From Elusimicrobiota bacterium (GTDB lineage Bacteria; CG03; SLGR01; PWQF01): a DNA stretch of 48,712 bases. The DNA is taken from contig PWOI01000086.1 in the NCBI GenBank assembly GCA_003557485.1, positions 1 to 48,712 on the forward strand, written 5' to 3'. Below, one piece after another: positions 24,589 to 34,252 of this stretch (the stretch's first letter is position 1; each line of letters begins with the position of its first letter). The notes below the pieces were generated by a model that did no database searches, was not told the origin of the DNA, and saw nothing but the letters and a program-made list of their open reading frames with translations. Made by a program: the position numbers and the translations under genes.

Positions 24589-26051
24589 AACTGAAAGATT
24601 TTTTTGAATATTACAGGCCTCTGGGTGTGGAAGGAAATCCTGATTTGGATATAACGGGATTTTCCGTTGATTCAAGGCAAGTGAGGGAGGGGAATCTCTT
24701 TTTCGCGTTCAGCGGCTCGCATACTGACGGCATTCTCCACTTGAACAAAGCGGTTGAAAAGGGAGCAGCCGCGGTTGTTTTCGGCAAAAAAACTATACTT
24801 CCGGGTAGAACCGGAAAATCCGGATTTGTAAGTATACAGGTTGAAGATGCAGAGGCTGCCCTGAGCAGGTGGTCTTCAGCCTTTTACGGTTTTCCTTCGA
24901 AAAGAATGGATATAGCAGGAGTTACAGGAACGAACGGGAAAACCACTGTAAGCTGGCTGATATATGAACTACTTAAAAAAGGAGCAGATGCCGGTCTTGT
25001 GGGCACTCTGGGATACAAGTTTGGAGATACTAAAGGGAGTTTTTCCATGACTACTCCCCGCCCGCATGAACTGCATGGCCTTTTTGCTTGTATGCTTGAA
25101 GCCGGCATTGAAAAGGCAGTAATGGAAGTTTCATCACACGGCCTTAAAATGAAAAGAGTAATGGATGTAGAATTCGGTTCTGCTATTTTTACAAACCTTA
25201 CTAGAGACCATCTGGATTTTCATAAGACTTTTGAAGATTATTTTAATGCCAAAATGCTTCTTTTCGGGCTTTTGCGCAAGCCCCGTAAAGCGCTTGTAAA
25301 TATTGACGATGAGTACGGGAGCCGGATTCCCGGGCTTCTGGACTTTAAACCCGTTACATACGGAATTAAAAACCAGGCCGATTATATGGCTGAGCCCGGG
25401 GCAATGGACCTTTCGGGGACTTCTTTTACACTTACCGGTCCGGGTGGTTTTAAAAAAGATGTAAAGGTAAACCTGGTAGGCAGGTTTAATATATATAACT
25501 GTTTGGCCGCTATGGCCTGGGCAATTGAAAAAGGAGGAGATATGGAAGCAGTATGTAAAGTTGTGTCTGAAGCGTCACCGGTTCCGGGACGCCTGGAAAT
25601 TATAAGCAAGGACGAAGGGGATGACAGGGTGGTTGTAATAGATTACGCCCATACGCCCGTTGCTCTTGAGAATGTTTTGTCTACACTGAGGCCGGTTACT
25701 TCCGGCAGGCTTATATGCCTTTTTGGATGCGGTGGAGACCGTGATAGAGATAAAAGGCCTCTGATGGGAGAAATAGCAGGGCGGCTTGCAGATGTCGTTT
25801 ATGTAACTTCCGACAATCCAAGGTACGAAGACCCGCTTTCAATAGTGCTTGATATTGAGCTTGGAGTAAGAAAAACAGGAGTAGATTATTTTGTCATACC
25901 TGACCGCCATGAATGCATGCGGGAAGCTATATCTACACTTCAGAGCGGAGACTGCATACTTGTAGCAGGTAAAGGTGATGAAGAATACCAGATAATTGGA
26001 GATGAAAAGTTTCCGTTTTCAGACCGATGTGTAGCAAGGTCTTTTCTTTAA
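24585..26051 (+). CDS. murE: UDP-MurNAc-tripeptide synthetase, meso-DAP type
   Basis: 488 residues. The ATP loop GVTGTNGKTTVSW, the MTTPRP region and the central EVSSHGLKMKR segment are typical of MurE. D410-N-P-R413 is the signature for meso-diaminopimelate rather than lysine addition, so the cell wall should be of the DAP type. It acts in the cytoplasm after MurD. 24 nt separate it from murF, one of the few gaps in the cluster. Confidence 0.96.
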   Translation: MKLKDFFEYYRPLGVEGNPDLDITGFSVDSRQVREGNLFFAFSGSHTDGILHLNKAVEKGAAAVVFGKKTILPGRTGKSGFVSIQVEDAEAALSRWSSAFYGFPSKRMDIAGVTGTNGKTTVSWLIYELLKKGADAGLVGTLGYKFGDTKGSFSMTTPRPHELHGLFACMLEAGIEKAVMEVSSHGLKMKRVMDVEFGSAIFTNLTRDHLDFHKTFEDYFNAKMLLFGLLRKPRKALVNIDDEYGSRIPGLLDFKPVTYGIKNQADYMAEPGAMDLSGTSFTLTGPGGFKKDVKVNLVGRFNIYNCLAAMAWAIEKGGDMEAVCKVVSEASPVPGRLEIISKDEGDDRVVVIDYAHTPVALENVLSTLRPVTSGRLICLFGCGGDRDRDKRPLMGEIAGRLADVVYVTSDNPRYEDPLSIVLDIELGVRKTGVDYFVIPDRHECMREAISTLQSGDCILVAGKGDEEYQIIGDEKFPFSDRCVARSFL

Positions 26052-26075
26052 GAACCGTATTTTAAATATTTTTCC

Positions 26076-27404
26076 GTGAAATTAAGCGATTTTAGTAAGT
26101 GGTCCGGAGGACACCTTAATGCAGCTTCTGATTCAGAGATTGAGAGTGTCATAACGGACTCTCGCAGGGCCGTTGCAGGCTCTCTTTTTATATGTATAAA
26201 AGGTAAAAGGCGCGACGGTCATGATTTCATAGAGCAGGTTAAGAAGTCCGGAGGATATACTTTAGGGGAAAAAGAAAACTGTGACATTGTTGTTAAATCT
26301 TCGGTAGATGCTCTAGCTCGGGCAGCCGGCTACTACAGATCAGCTGCCAGTATGGCGGTAATAGGTGTGACAGGTTCTTCAGGGAAAACGACAACAGTTG
26401 GTATGGTAGCGTCCATACTGAAAAACAAGGACAAAACCTGCAGTACTCCTAAAAGCTTTAATACTCTAATAGGGGTTTCGGAGGCAATTCTGAATTTCAG
26501 CCCGGCCTGCCGCTACGGGGTTATAGAGATGGGAGCAAACCATCAGGGAGAAATAAGGCAGATATGCTCCGTAGCCCGTCCTTCAGCCGGAATAATTACC
26601 AATATCGGCGATGCCCATATAGGCTGTTTCGGAAGCAGGGAAAACCTTTTAAACGCAAAATTTGAGTTGGCGGAATCGCTTCCTTCTGAGGGATGCCTGA
26701 TATATAATTATGACCAGGAAGATTTGCGTAAAAAAGCTTCTCTTTACAGTGATTCAAAAATAAGTTTCGGATTTAAAGATGGTTCGGATGTTAGGGGAAA
26801 AATTGTTGATATTTCTTATTCCGGCAGTATTTTTGAGTGGAAGGGAATACGTATCGGAATTAAAATTCCCGGGAGCTTCAATGTTTTAAACGCCCTGGCG
26901 GCGATTGCCGGAGCAATACATTTCAAGGCTTCGGATGAAGAAATAAAGAGGGGGCTTGAGGAATATTCTCCTCCGGAACACCGGATGAGTTACATCAATA
27001 TAGAGGGTATAGAAATTGTTGACGATTGTTACAATGCAAACCCCGCATCTGTAAAAGCGCTTTTTTTAGAAATGTTGAAAATACATCCGCAAAAGGATAT
27101 AATTGCGGTGACAGGCTGTATGCATGAACTTGGAGACAGGTCGGAGGATCTTCACAGGGAAACAGGATCTTTTTTAGCCGGAATAGATAATGTAAAGTAT
27201 ATATTATCATCGGGAAAATACAGCAGTAACCTGCTAAAAGGCGCTGAAGAATCCGGTTTTAAAAAGAAAAATCTTTTTTCTTTTTCCGGTACCTGTGAAG
27301 CATCGGAAATAATTAAAAAAATTGCCGGAAAAAAATCGCTGGTGGTTTTGAAAGCGTCACGCCTGGAAAGTTTTGAAAAAATACTTGAAGAATTAAAACA
27401 ATGA
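26076..27404 (+). CDS. murF: UDP-MurNAc-pentapeptide synthetase
   Basis: 442 residues from GTG 26076; no good Shine-Dalgarno is seen. The ATP loop is GVTGSSGKTTTVGM, followed by EMGANHQGEI and the C-terminal DDCYNANPASVKA, all MurF signatures. It adds D-Ala-D-Ala made by Ddl (encoded downstream) to the tripeptide. An ATGA overlap links it to mraY. Confidence 0.96.
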   Translation: MKLSDFSKWSGGHLNAASDSEIESVITDSRRAVAGSLFICIKGKRRDGHDFIEQVKKSGGYTLGEKENCDIVVKSSVDALARAAGYYRSAASMAVIGVTGSSGKTTTVGMVASILKNKDKTCSTPKSFNTLIGVSEAILNFSPACRYGVIEMGANHQGEIRQICSVARPSAGIITNIGDAHIGCFGSRENLLNAKFELAESLPSEGCLIYNYDQEDLRKKASLYSDSKISFGFKDGSDVRGKIVDISYSGSIFEWKGIRIGIKIPGSFNVLNALAAIAGAIHFKASDEEIKRGLEEYSPPEHRMSYINIEGIEIVDDCYNANPASVKALFLEMLKIHPQKDIIAVTGCMHELGDRSEDLHRETGSFLAGIDNVKYILSSGKYSSNLLKGAEESGFKKKNLFSFSGTCEASEIIKKIAGKKSLVVLKASRLESFEKILEELKQ

Positions 27405-28486
27405 TATATCACTTATTATATCCCCTAAGAGAAATATTTTCACCCTTTAACGTACTGCGTTATATAACGTTCAGGACTGCTGCCGGTTTTATAACCGCTA
27501 TAGTAATAAATTTTATAGTTGCCCCCAGGATTATAAACTGGCTTAAGAAAAATGACAAAGGTCAGATAATCAGTGAGAATGGCCCTGAAAGGCACCGGGA
27601 TAAGAAGGGTACTCCTACAATGGGAGGTCTCATCATAATACTGTCACTCACCGTATCTACTCTGCTCTGGGCAAACATAAAGAATCCTTATATTATTATA
27701 CTTATTGTAAGTACCCTATGGCTCGGGCTTATAGGTTTTATAGACGACTATATATCCTCTTCTTCCAGAAAGGCGGTAGGTCTTACCCCTGCGCTTAAAC
27801 TTGCCGGACAAGTGCTTCTGGGGCTTTCACTGGCTGCCTATCTTTATTATAATCCCACTTTTTCCCAACAGCCCTACTCTCTCACTATGCCTTTTTTTAA
27901 AGATTTATATATAAATCTCGGTTCCGGCTATATAGTAATGGTTCTTATTACAGTTGTAGCCACTTCCAATGCCGTCAACATAACTGACGGACTTGACGGC
28001 CTGGCTATAGGATGCATAATATTTGCTTCTTTAACTTATATGGTGCTTGCCTATATTGCCGGTCACGTGCAGTTCAGCAGCTATCTCTTTGTCCCTAATG
28101 TTCCCTTATCCGGTGAAATAAGTATTTTCCTGGCGGCCCTCGCCGGTGCCGGACTGGGTTTTCTGTGGTTCAACATATTCCCCGCAAAAGTCTTTATGGG
28201 AGATACGGCCTCGCTTTTTATGGGAGGGGTAATAGGAATCAGCGCCATAATTATAAGGCAGGAGATTCTGCTTATACTTGTCGGAGGTGTGTTTTTAATG
28301 GAAATAATGTCTGTAGTGCTACAGGTTCTTTCATTCCGTTATACGGGAAAGCGTATATTCAAAATGGCGCCCCTTCATCATCATTTTGAACTGAAAGGCT
28401 GGAGTGAACCGCAGATAGTAATAAGATTCTGGATTATAGCCATAATCCTTTCCATGTTCACCCTTTCAACTCTTAAGATAAGATGA
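27401..28486 (+). CDS. mraY: Phospho-MurNAc-pentapeptide transferase
   Basis: 361 residues, about ten hydrophobic segments. Conserved cytoplasmic-loop motifs are KKGTPTMGGL, the Mg-binding aspartates in FIDDYI, NITDGLDGLA, VFMGDTASLFMGG and APLHHHFELKGW. It transfers phospho-MurNAc-pentapeptide to undecaprenyl phosphate to make lipid I. ATGA overlaps on both sides. Confidence 0.97.
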   Translation: MIYHLLYPLREIFSPFNVLRYITFRTAAGFITAIVINFIVAPRIINWLKKNDKGQIISENGPERHRDKKGTPTMGGLIIILSLTVSTLLWANIKNPYIIILIVSTLWLGLIGFIDDYISSSSRKAVGLTPALKLAGQVLLGLSLAAYLYYNPTFSQQPYSLTMPFFKDLYINLGSGYIVMVLITVVATSNAVNITDGLDGLAIGCIIFASLTYMVLAYIAGHVQFSSYLFVPNVPLSGEISIFLAALAGAGLGFLWFNIFPAKVFMGDTASLFMGGVIGISAIIIRQEILLILVGGVFLMEIMSVVLQVLSFRYTGKRIFKMAPLHHHFELKGWSEPQIVIRFWIIAIILSMFTLSTLKIR

Positions 28487-29823
28487 GTGCTTCCTGTGAA
28501 GGAAAGAAGATTTTAATTGCCGGGATGGGAATCAGCGGGCGCAGCGCCGCGGCTTTTCTCTCTGCACGGGGAGCCCGCATTACCGCATACGACCGTAAGC
28601 CGGTTGAAGAAATAGAGCCTGCTCCAGCGGCCCCGGAGAATTTTCTTACCGGAGATCCCGGGGAAATTGATCTTTCGGTTTTTGATGAAGTTGTTGTAAG
28701 TCCCGGGATTCCGCCAGGCAATCCGCTTATTAAAAAAGCAGTTAAAATGAAAATTCCGGTTAAAAGCGAGCTCCAGGTAGGACTGGAATTCTCTCCGCCC
28801 GTTAAGATTGTATCGGTTACGGGGACTAACGGAAAAACAACAACCTGCGCGCTTCTGGAGTATATTACGGGGGGGCGGACTGCCGGAAACATAGGCAAAC
28901 CTCTTACCGGTGAAGTTGACCGCCTGAAAAGGGGTGATTTTCTTATTCTTGAGGCTTCAAGCTACCAGATACCTTTCACTCCTTCTCTTTCTCCTGATGT
29001 AGGCGTCCTGCTGAACATTTTTCCCGAACATATAGAATGGCACGGAAACAGGCGGAATTATATGCGTTCAAAAAAAATAATGTTCCTGAGGCAGTCCCCG
29101 GAACAGAATGCAGTTTTTAATGCCCGGATGAAGGGGTTGAAGAAGTTTATGAAAGGAATAAAGTCTTCAAAAATGTTTTTTGACGTGGAGGGTCTGCCAG
29201 AAAACGGGGTGGGGGTATCCGGCAGGAAAATCTTTTTTACGGAAAGCGGTTGTAAAAAATTTGTCGCCAGCCTTGATGAATACCCGCTTAAAGGACGGCA
29301 TAACGTTGAAAATCTTCTTGCTGCGCTGTGCGCTGCGCGGATTGGGGGTTTTAGCGAAAAACCCCATCTCTCCGGATTTAAGGCTCCGCCCCATAGAATG
29401 GAAAACGCAGGGACATTTAAAGGTGTTAATTATGTAGATGACTCCAAGTCTACGAATTTTCATTCAACACTAAATGCTGTTAAAGCATCAGATGCGCCTG
29501 TTATTCTTATGATGGGCGGACGCTCCAAGGGGATCTGCAGCAGGGCGCTTGTTAAGGAGAGTCGCGGCAAGGTAAAAGAAGTAATTGCTTTCGGAGAAAG
29601 CGCTCCGGAAGTACGCAGGCTTTTCAAGGGTTCCTTTCCCGTTCATATAGCAGAATCTCTCAGAGAAGCTGTAAAGACTGCCGCTGAACTGGCACGTCCC
29701 GGTTTTACGGTTCTTATGTCTCCCGGAGGCTCAAGCTTTGATGAATTTGACGATTATGTTCAGAGAGGCGAAAAATTTAAGCAATGGGTAAAAGAAGAAC
29801 AAAAAAATATTCGCACAATATAG
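28483..29823 (+). CDS. murD: UDP-MurNAc-L-alanine:D-glutamate ligase
   Basis: 446 residues. The N-terminal UDP-binding domain has GMGISGRSAAAFL, the ATP loop is VTGTNGKTTTCALLEY, and the C-terminal domain has DDSKSTN and LMSPGGSSFDEFDDYVQRG. It adds D-glutamate in the cytoplasmic Mur pathway. The last 40 nt overlap ftsW. Confidence 0.96.
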   Translation: MSASCEGKKILIAGMGISGRSAAAFLSARGARITAYDRKPVEEIEPAPAAPENFLTGDPGEIDLSVFDEVVVSPGIPPGNPLIKKAVKMKIPVKSELQVGLEFSPPVKIVSVTGTNGKTTTCALLEYITGGRTAGNIGKPLTGEVDRLKRGDFLILEASSYQIPFTPSLSPDVGVLLNIFPEHIEWHGNRRNYMRSKKIMFLRQSPEQNAVFNARMKGLKKFMKGIKSSKMFFDVEGLPENGVGVSGRKIFFTESGCKKFVASLDEYPLKGRHNVENLLAALCAARIGGFSEKPHLSGFKAPPHRMENAGTFKGVNYVDDSKSTNFHSTLNAVKASDAPVILMMGGRSKGICSRALVKESRGKVKEVIAFGESAPEVRRLFKGSFPVHIAESLREAVKTAAELARPGFTVLMSPGGSSFDEFDDYVQRGEKFKQWVKEEQKNIRTI

Positions 29824-30902
29824 ATATTCCTCTGCTGACTGTAGTTGCTGCCCTGGTGGTATTCGGCCTTGTGATGGTTTACAGTTCTTCTGCAGTAATA
29901 GCCGGGGAACGTTATCATAACGCTTATTTTTTTGCATTCCGTCAGGTTATCTGGATTATGGCCGGCTCCGTTGCCATGATTGCAGGAATAAAGATTGACT
30001 ACAGAAAATGGGCGGCGCTTTCCCGGCCGGGCTTCTTTGTTTCCATTGTTCTTCTTGCAGTGGTGCTTTTTACTCCGATGGGCAGGTCTGTCGGTGGCGC
30101 GCAGAGGTGGCTAAGGCTGGGTCCACTGGGTTTTCAGCCTTCGGAAATGGCAAAAGTAGTCATGGTTATGTATATGGCTTCAACACTTCATCGGAAATAT
30201 ATTAAACGCCGGGAGTTCAATAAAAAACTTCTACCCCCGTTGCTTCTCCTTGCCCTGGCGGTATTTCTTGTTTACCGGCAGCCGGATTTCGGTACCGCGA
30301 TGTTTATGATTATCGTTACTGCCGGAGTTTTTTTTATAGGCGGAGTAAAAGTATCTCACATAGTAACTGCTGTAATGGCCCTTGCTCCCTTTCTTGTGAT
30401 TATGCTTTTTGCCCGGCCCTACAGGAGAGAGCGTATTATGACATTTCTTAATCCGTCAATGGATATTTACGGATCCGGGTTTCAGCTTTTCCACAGCATA
30501 ACTGCCCTGGGCTCTGGCGGTATTACAGGGCTTGGGTTGGGATCCGGACTGCATAAACTTTTTTATATACCCGAGGTGCATACTGATTTTGTCTTTGCTG
30601 TGATAGGGCAGGAACTTGGTTTTGTGGGTACTTTTGCAGTTGCGGTACTTTTTGCGGTGTTTGCCTGGCGGGGTATGAAAATAGCAGTAACTCAGGAAGA
30701 ATATCTCGGGCGGGTCATAGCTGCGGGCCTGACTTTTCTTATAGTTGCGCAGGCCGCGCTGAATATGGCGGTTGTAACAGGGCTTTTCCCTACAAAAGGC
30801 CTGCCGCTTCCTTTTCTCAGCTTTGGCGGAAGTTCTCTTTTTTTTAATATGTTTGCAGCGGGAGTTATTCTTAATATATCTGCCAGCTGCCGGAGGGATT
30901 AA
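29784..30902 (+). CDS. ftsW: Septal peptidoglycan glycosyltransferase FtsW (SEDS)
   Basis: 372 residues with about ten membrane segments. Diagnostic parts are VMVYSSSAV near the start, GAQRWLRLGPLGFQPSE and the loop GGITGLGLGSG-HKLFYIPEVHTDFVFA. It polymerises lipid II with the partner FtsI. The start lies inside murD (40-nt overlap), an unusually long one for this cluster but consistent with the family N-terminus. Confidence 0.95.
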   Translation: MGKRRTKKYSHNIDIPLLTVVAALVVFGLVMVYSSSAVIAGERYHNAYFFAFRQVIWIMAGSVAMIAGIKIDYRKWAALSRPGFFVSIVLLAVVLFTPMGRSVGGAQRWLRLGPLGFQPSEMAKVVMVMYMASTLHRKYIKRREFNKKLLPPLLLLALAVFLVYRQPDFGTAMFMIIVTAGVFFIGGVKVSHIVTAVMALAPFLVIMLFARPYRRERIMTFLNPSMDIYGSGFQLFHSITALGSGGITGLGLGSGLHKLFYIPEVHTDFVFAVIGQELGFVGTFAVAVLFAVFAWRGMKIAVTQEEYLGRVIAAGLTFLIVAQAALNMAVVTGLFPTKGLPLPFLSFGGSSLFFNMFAAGVILNISASCRRD

Positions 30903-30907
30903 TATAA

Positions 30908-32014
30908 ATGAAACGGAAAATTAAAATACTTATGGTAACGGGAGGAACCGGGGGTCATATATACCCCGGCCTTGCTCTTGCTTCGGAGATCGAAAAGAGG
31001 TTTGAAAATACCGAAATAACGTTTATTACTGACGGAAGGACCCTTGCAGAAGAAACAATTGGGAAGAGTTCTTACAAAAACCGGAAAATAGAGGCTGCTC
31101 CTCTTCCAAGAAAAAAATTCTGGCAAATATGCTGTTTTCTTTTTAAGACGCTGGCCGGATTCCTGGAGTCCGTTATTCTTTTAAAGAAAAACAGGCCCGT
31201 TATTATCATTGCATTCGGTTCATACATATCGGTTCCGGTTGTTCTTGCGGCTGCATTAATGAGAGTTCCTGTTGTCCTTCATGAACAGAATTATTTTCCT
31301 GGTATGGCAAACAGGTTCCTATCTTTCTGGGCCGACAGAATAGCTCTGACATTTAGCCATTCTGCGGTTTATTTTCCTCCCCGGAAAGTTGTTGTTACGG
31401 GTAACCCTGTACGTGAAAATATTTTTACGGTAACACGAACGGATGGGCTGGATAAACTGAATCTTGAAGATGGCCGTGTGACAGTGCTTGTTTTCGGAGG
31501 CAGCCAGGGAGCCTCCGATATAAATTATTCTTTTGCGGGAGTCCTTCCGTACCTTGAAGGAATGAAGGAAAAGCTGCAGGTTGTTCACGTATGCGGCCCG
31601 GGCAAAGGCAGTGGAATTGCTGACAGTTACAGGGAAGCCGGAATAAAAGCGCGAATTTTTGAATATATGCAAAAAATGGCTTATGCATACAGCGTTGCAG
31701 ATATCGCCGTCTGCCGGGCCGGCGCTACTACAGTAGCTGAGATAGCTTCCAGGGGCATACCTGCAATATTTGTTCCCTATCCTCATGCCACCTCCGGTCA
31801 CCAGCAGCTTAATGCAATACCTGTTTGTGAAAAGGGAGGCGCTTTGCTTCTTAAGAATCAGGATCTGAGCGGAGAGTCCCTGGCGCTGACTCTAATACCG
31901 CTTATCAGGGAAAAAGATAAGCTGCGTGGAATGAAAGACAGAGCGGCATATTTTAAGGATGTGTTCAGAAACGCCTCATCCCGGCTTGCGGATATTGTTG
32001 AGGAATATGTTTGA
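30908..32014 (+). CDS. murG: Lipid II synthase (UDP-GlcNAc transferase) MurG
   Basis: 368 residues, GT28 family. VTGGTGGHIYPGLALA at the N-terminus binds the lipid/diphosphate side; GNPVREN, FGGSQGA and the UDP-GlcNAc site CRAGATTVAEI with PYPHATSGHQQLNA follow. It converts lipid I to lipid II at the inner membrane face. It overlaps murC by 8 nt. Confidence 0.97.
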   Translation: MKRKIKILMVTGGTGGHIYPGLALASEIEKRFENTEITFITDGRTLAEETIGKSSYKNRKIEAAPLPRKKFWQICCFLFKTLAGFLESVILLKKNRPVIIIAFGSYISVPVVLAAALMRVPVVLHEQNYFPGMANRFLSFWADRIALTFSHSAVYFPPRKVVVTGNPVRENIFTVTRTDGLDKLNLEDGRVTVLVFGGSQGASDINYSFAGVLPYLEGMKEKLQVVHVCGPGKGSGIADSYREAGIKARIFEYMQKMAYAYSVADIAVCRAGATTVAEIASRGIPAIFVPYPHATSGHQQLNAIPVCEKGGALLLKNQDLSGESLALTLIPLIREKDKLRGMKDRAAYFKDVFRNASSRLADIVEEYV

Positions 32015-33374
32015 GTCCATAAAGAAAATACATATGGTGGGAATAGGCGGAAGCGGTATGTGCGGCATTGCTGAAGTTCTGATTAACCAGGGGTATGAAG
32101 TAAGCGGTTCCGATATTAAAGAGTCTCCCAATGTTTCGTACCTGAAAGGTCTGGGAGCAGAGATATGCATGGGACACAGTCAGGACAATATTAAAGACCC
32201 TCATGTCGTGGTTATTTCTTCAGCGGTAAACAAGGAAAACAGCGAGGTCCGTGCCGCGCGTGAGAAGGATATCCCCGTAATTCCCCGCGCTGAAATGCTA
32301 TGTGAACTGATGCGCCTGAAATATGCAGTATGCGTTGCCGGCACTCACGGCAAAACTACAACCACATCGATGGCAGGCCTTATTCTTTCTGAAGCGGGTC
32401 TTGATCCCACGGTTGTGGTGGGAGGCCTTTTCAAGAACATTGAAAGCAATGCGAAACCCGGAGAAGGTTCATTTATGGTTGCCGAAGCCGATGAGAGCGA
32501 CGGGTCCTTTCTTAAACTTACACCTGCAATAGCCATAATAACCAACATAGATGATGATCATATGGATTACTACGGGAATATTGAGAAGCTAAAGAAAACC
32601 TTTGCGTCTTTTCTAAATAAAGTTCCTTTTTACGGGTTTTGTGTAGTATGCGGTGATGATGATAATATTAAAAGCATATTAAATGATATCTCAAGGCCAT
32701 GTCTTACCTACGGCCTTGATCCGCACAACAAGTACAGCGCAAAAGAAATATCTCTTTCGGATGAGGAATCTTCATACATTTTTTTAAAAAAAGGCGAGCC
32801 GCTGGGCCGGATAGTTGTAGGGGCAACAGGAATGCATAACGTTTTGAACTCTATGGCGGCCGCATCCGCTGCCCTGGAGATGGATATAGATTTTGAAATT
32901 ATAAAGAAAGCCCTGCGTGGCTACAGAGGGGTCGGCCGACGCCTGGAAAAGAAAGGGGAGAAGGGCGGAGTGGTGTTTTATGATGATTATGCGCATCATC
33001 CTTCGGAGATTAAATTGGCCCTGAAAAGCCTCAGAAATATTTATCCGGAAAGGCGTATTGTGGCGGTGTTTCAGCCGCACCGTTATAGCAGGACCAGGGA
33101 GCTTGCTGAATCATTTCCGGCTGCTTTCAAAGATGCGAATGAAGTTTTAATAACCGAAATATACAGCGCGGGAGAAGAACCTGTTGAGGGTGTGAGCGGT
33201 GAGATTATTGCGGAAAAATTTTCCGGAAAAACAAAAGTTAAATATATAAAAGATATGGATAACCTGGAGGATTATCTGAGACTGAATCTGAAAAATGGCG
33301 ACTTATGTATAACTCTCGGGGCTGGTAATATAGATAACGTTTCGGAAAAATTCTCCAAAAGAAATTCGGAATGA
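32007..33374 (+). CDS. murC: UDP-MurNAc-L-alanine ligase
   Basis: 455 residues from ATG 32007, with AGGA just upstream; the frame opens earlier inside murG, but the family start (IKKIHMVGIGGSGMCGIAEV) fits this ATG. ATP loop GTHGKTTTTSM, then ADESDGSFL and the C-terminal DDYAHHPSEI and FQPHRYSRT. It adds L-alanine, the first Mur ligase step. Confidence 0.96.
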   Translation: MFESIKKIHMVGIGGSGMCGIAEVLINQGYEVSGSDIKESPNVSYLKGLGAEICMGHSQDNIKDPHVVVISSAVNKENSEVRAAREKDIPVIPRAEMLCELMRLKYAVCVAGTHGKTTTTSMAGLILSEAGLDPTVVVGGLFKNIESNAKPGEGSFMVAEADESDGSFLKLTPAIAIITNIDDDHMDYYGNIEKLKKTFASFLNKVPFYGFCVVCGDDDNIKSILNDISRPCLTYGLDPHNKYSAKEISLSDEESSYIFLKKGEPLGRIVVGATGMHNVLNSMAAASAALEMDIDFEIIKKALRGYRGVGRRLEKKGEKGGVVFYDDYAHHPSEIKLALKSLRNIYPERRIVAVFQPHRYSRTRELAESFPAAFKDANEVLITEIYSAGEEPVEGVSGEIIAEKFSGKTKVKYIKDMDNLEDYLRLNLKNGDLCITLGAGNIDNVSEKFSKRNSE

Positions 33375-34252
33375 GAATAATAAACAAGGCGGACTTGAGA
33401 AAATATTCCGGGTTTAATACGGGAGGCCGTGCAGAAAAACTGGCTGAGATTTATACAAAAGTAGAACTTAAAAAGTTTTTCGCGGAAATAACCGGCGGAA
33501 ATTTTTTTGTTATAGGCAGGGGATTTAATACCCTGATAAACGAAGACCTTATAAAGGATTCTATTATTGTTCTGAAAAACAATTTTGAAAAGATAGAATT
33601 ACGAGACGGATATCTCATAGCCGGAGCCGGCGCTTCGCTTGGAAAAATATTGAGAATTTCCGCAGAGAATGCCTTGGGCGGCCTTGAGTTTCTTGCCGGC
33701 ATACCGGGAACGGCGGGCGGTGCCGTAAAGACAAATTGCGGTGCTTTCGGAGAATCTTTTGCCGGACTTCTGGCAGAGATAGAGGTTTTTGATACATCGA
33801 CTGGCTTTTTTGAGAATATTACACCTGAATCCTGCAGTTTCAGTTACCGCAGCTGCGGATTAGACAGTAAAAAGATAATAACTGAAATAAAATTAAGTTT
33901 GAAAAGAGCCGATAAAAGTGATATAATTCACAACATAACAGAATATGCCGAAAAAAAATCCCGGACCCAGCCGTTGAACAAGAAAAGCTGCGGCTGTGTT
34001 TTTAAAAATCCTCCGTCCGGCCCGCCGGCAGGCCAGATTATAGAGGAGGCCGGTCTCAAAGGCTTAAAGATAGGAGGAGCGCTGGTTTCACGAAAACATG
34101 CTAATTATATAATTAATGACGGAACTGCTTCTTCATTCGACATACTTAAACTTATAAAGGAAATAAAAAAACAGGTTAAATCAAATTTTTCCGTTGAGCT
34201 GGAAACGGAAATAGGATTTCTGGGGTTCTCAACGGAGGAATTAAATGGCTGA
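33371..34252 (+). CDS. murB: UDP-N-acetylenolpyruvoylglucosamine reductase
   Basis: 293 residues. FAD-binding GRGFNTLI, GIPGTAGGAVKTNCGAFG and SYRSCG are as expected. In the catalytic motif the usual serine of GSxFKNP is a cysteine (CGCVFKNP), a replacement seen in other MurB proteins as proton donor. It makes UDP-MurNAc. It overlaps murC (ATGA) and ddl (8 nt). Confidence 0.95.
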   Translation: MRIINKADLRKYSGFNTGGRAEKLAEIYTKVELKKFFAEITGGNFFVIGRGFNTLINEDLIKDSIIVLKNNFEKIELRDGYLIAGAGASLGKILRISAENALGGLEFLAGIPGTAGGAVKTNCGAFGESFAGLLAEIEVFDTSTGFFENITPESCSFSYRSCGLDSKKIITEIKLSLKRADKSDIIHNITEYAEKKSRTQPLNKKSCGCVFKNPPSGPPAGQIIEEAGLKGLKIGGALVSRKHANYIINDGTASSFDILKLIKEIKKQVKSNFSVELETEIGFLGFSTEELNG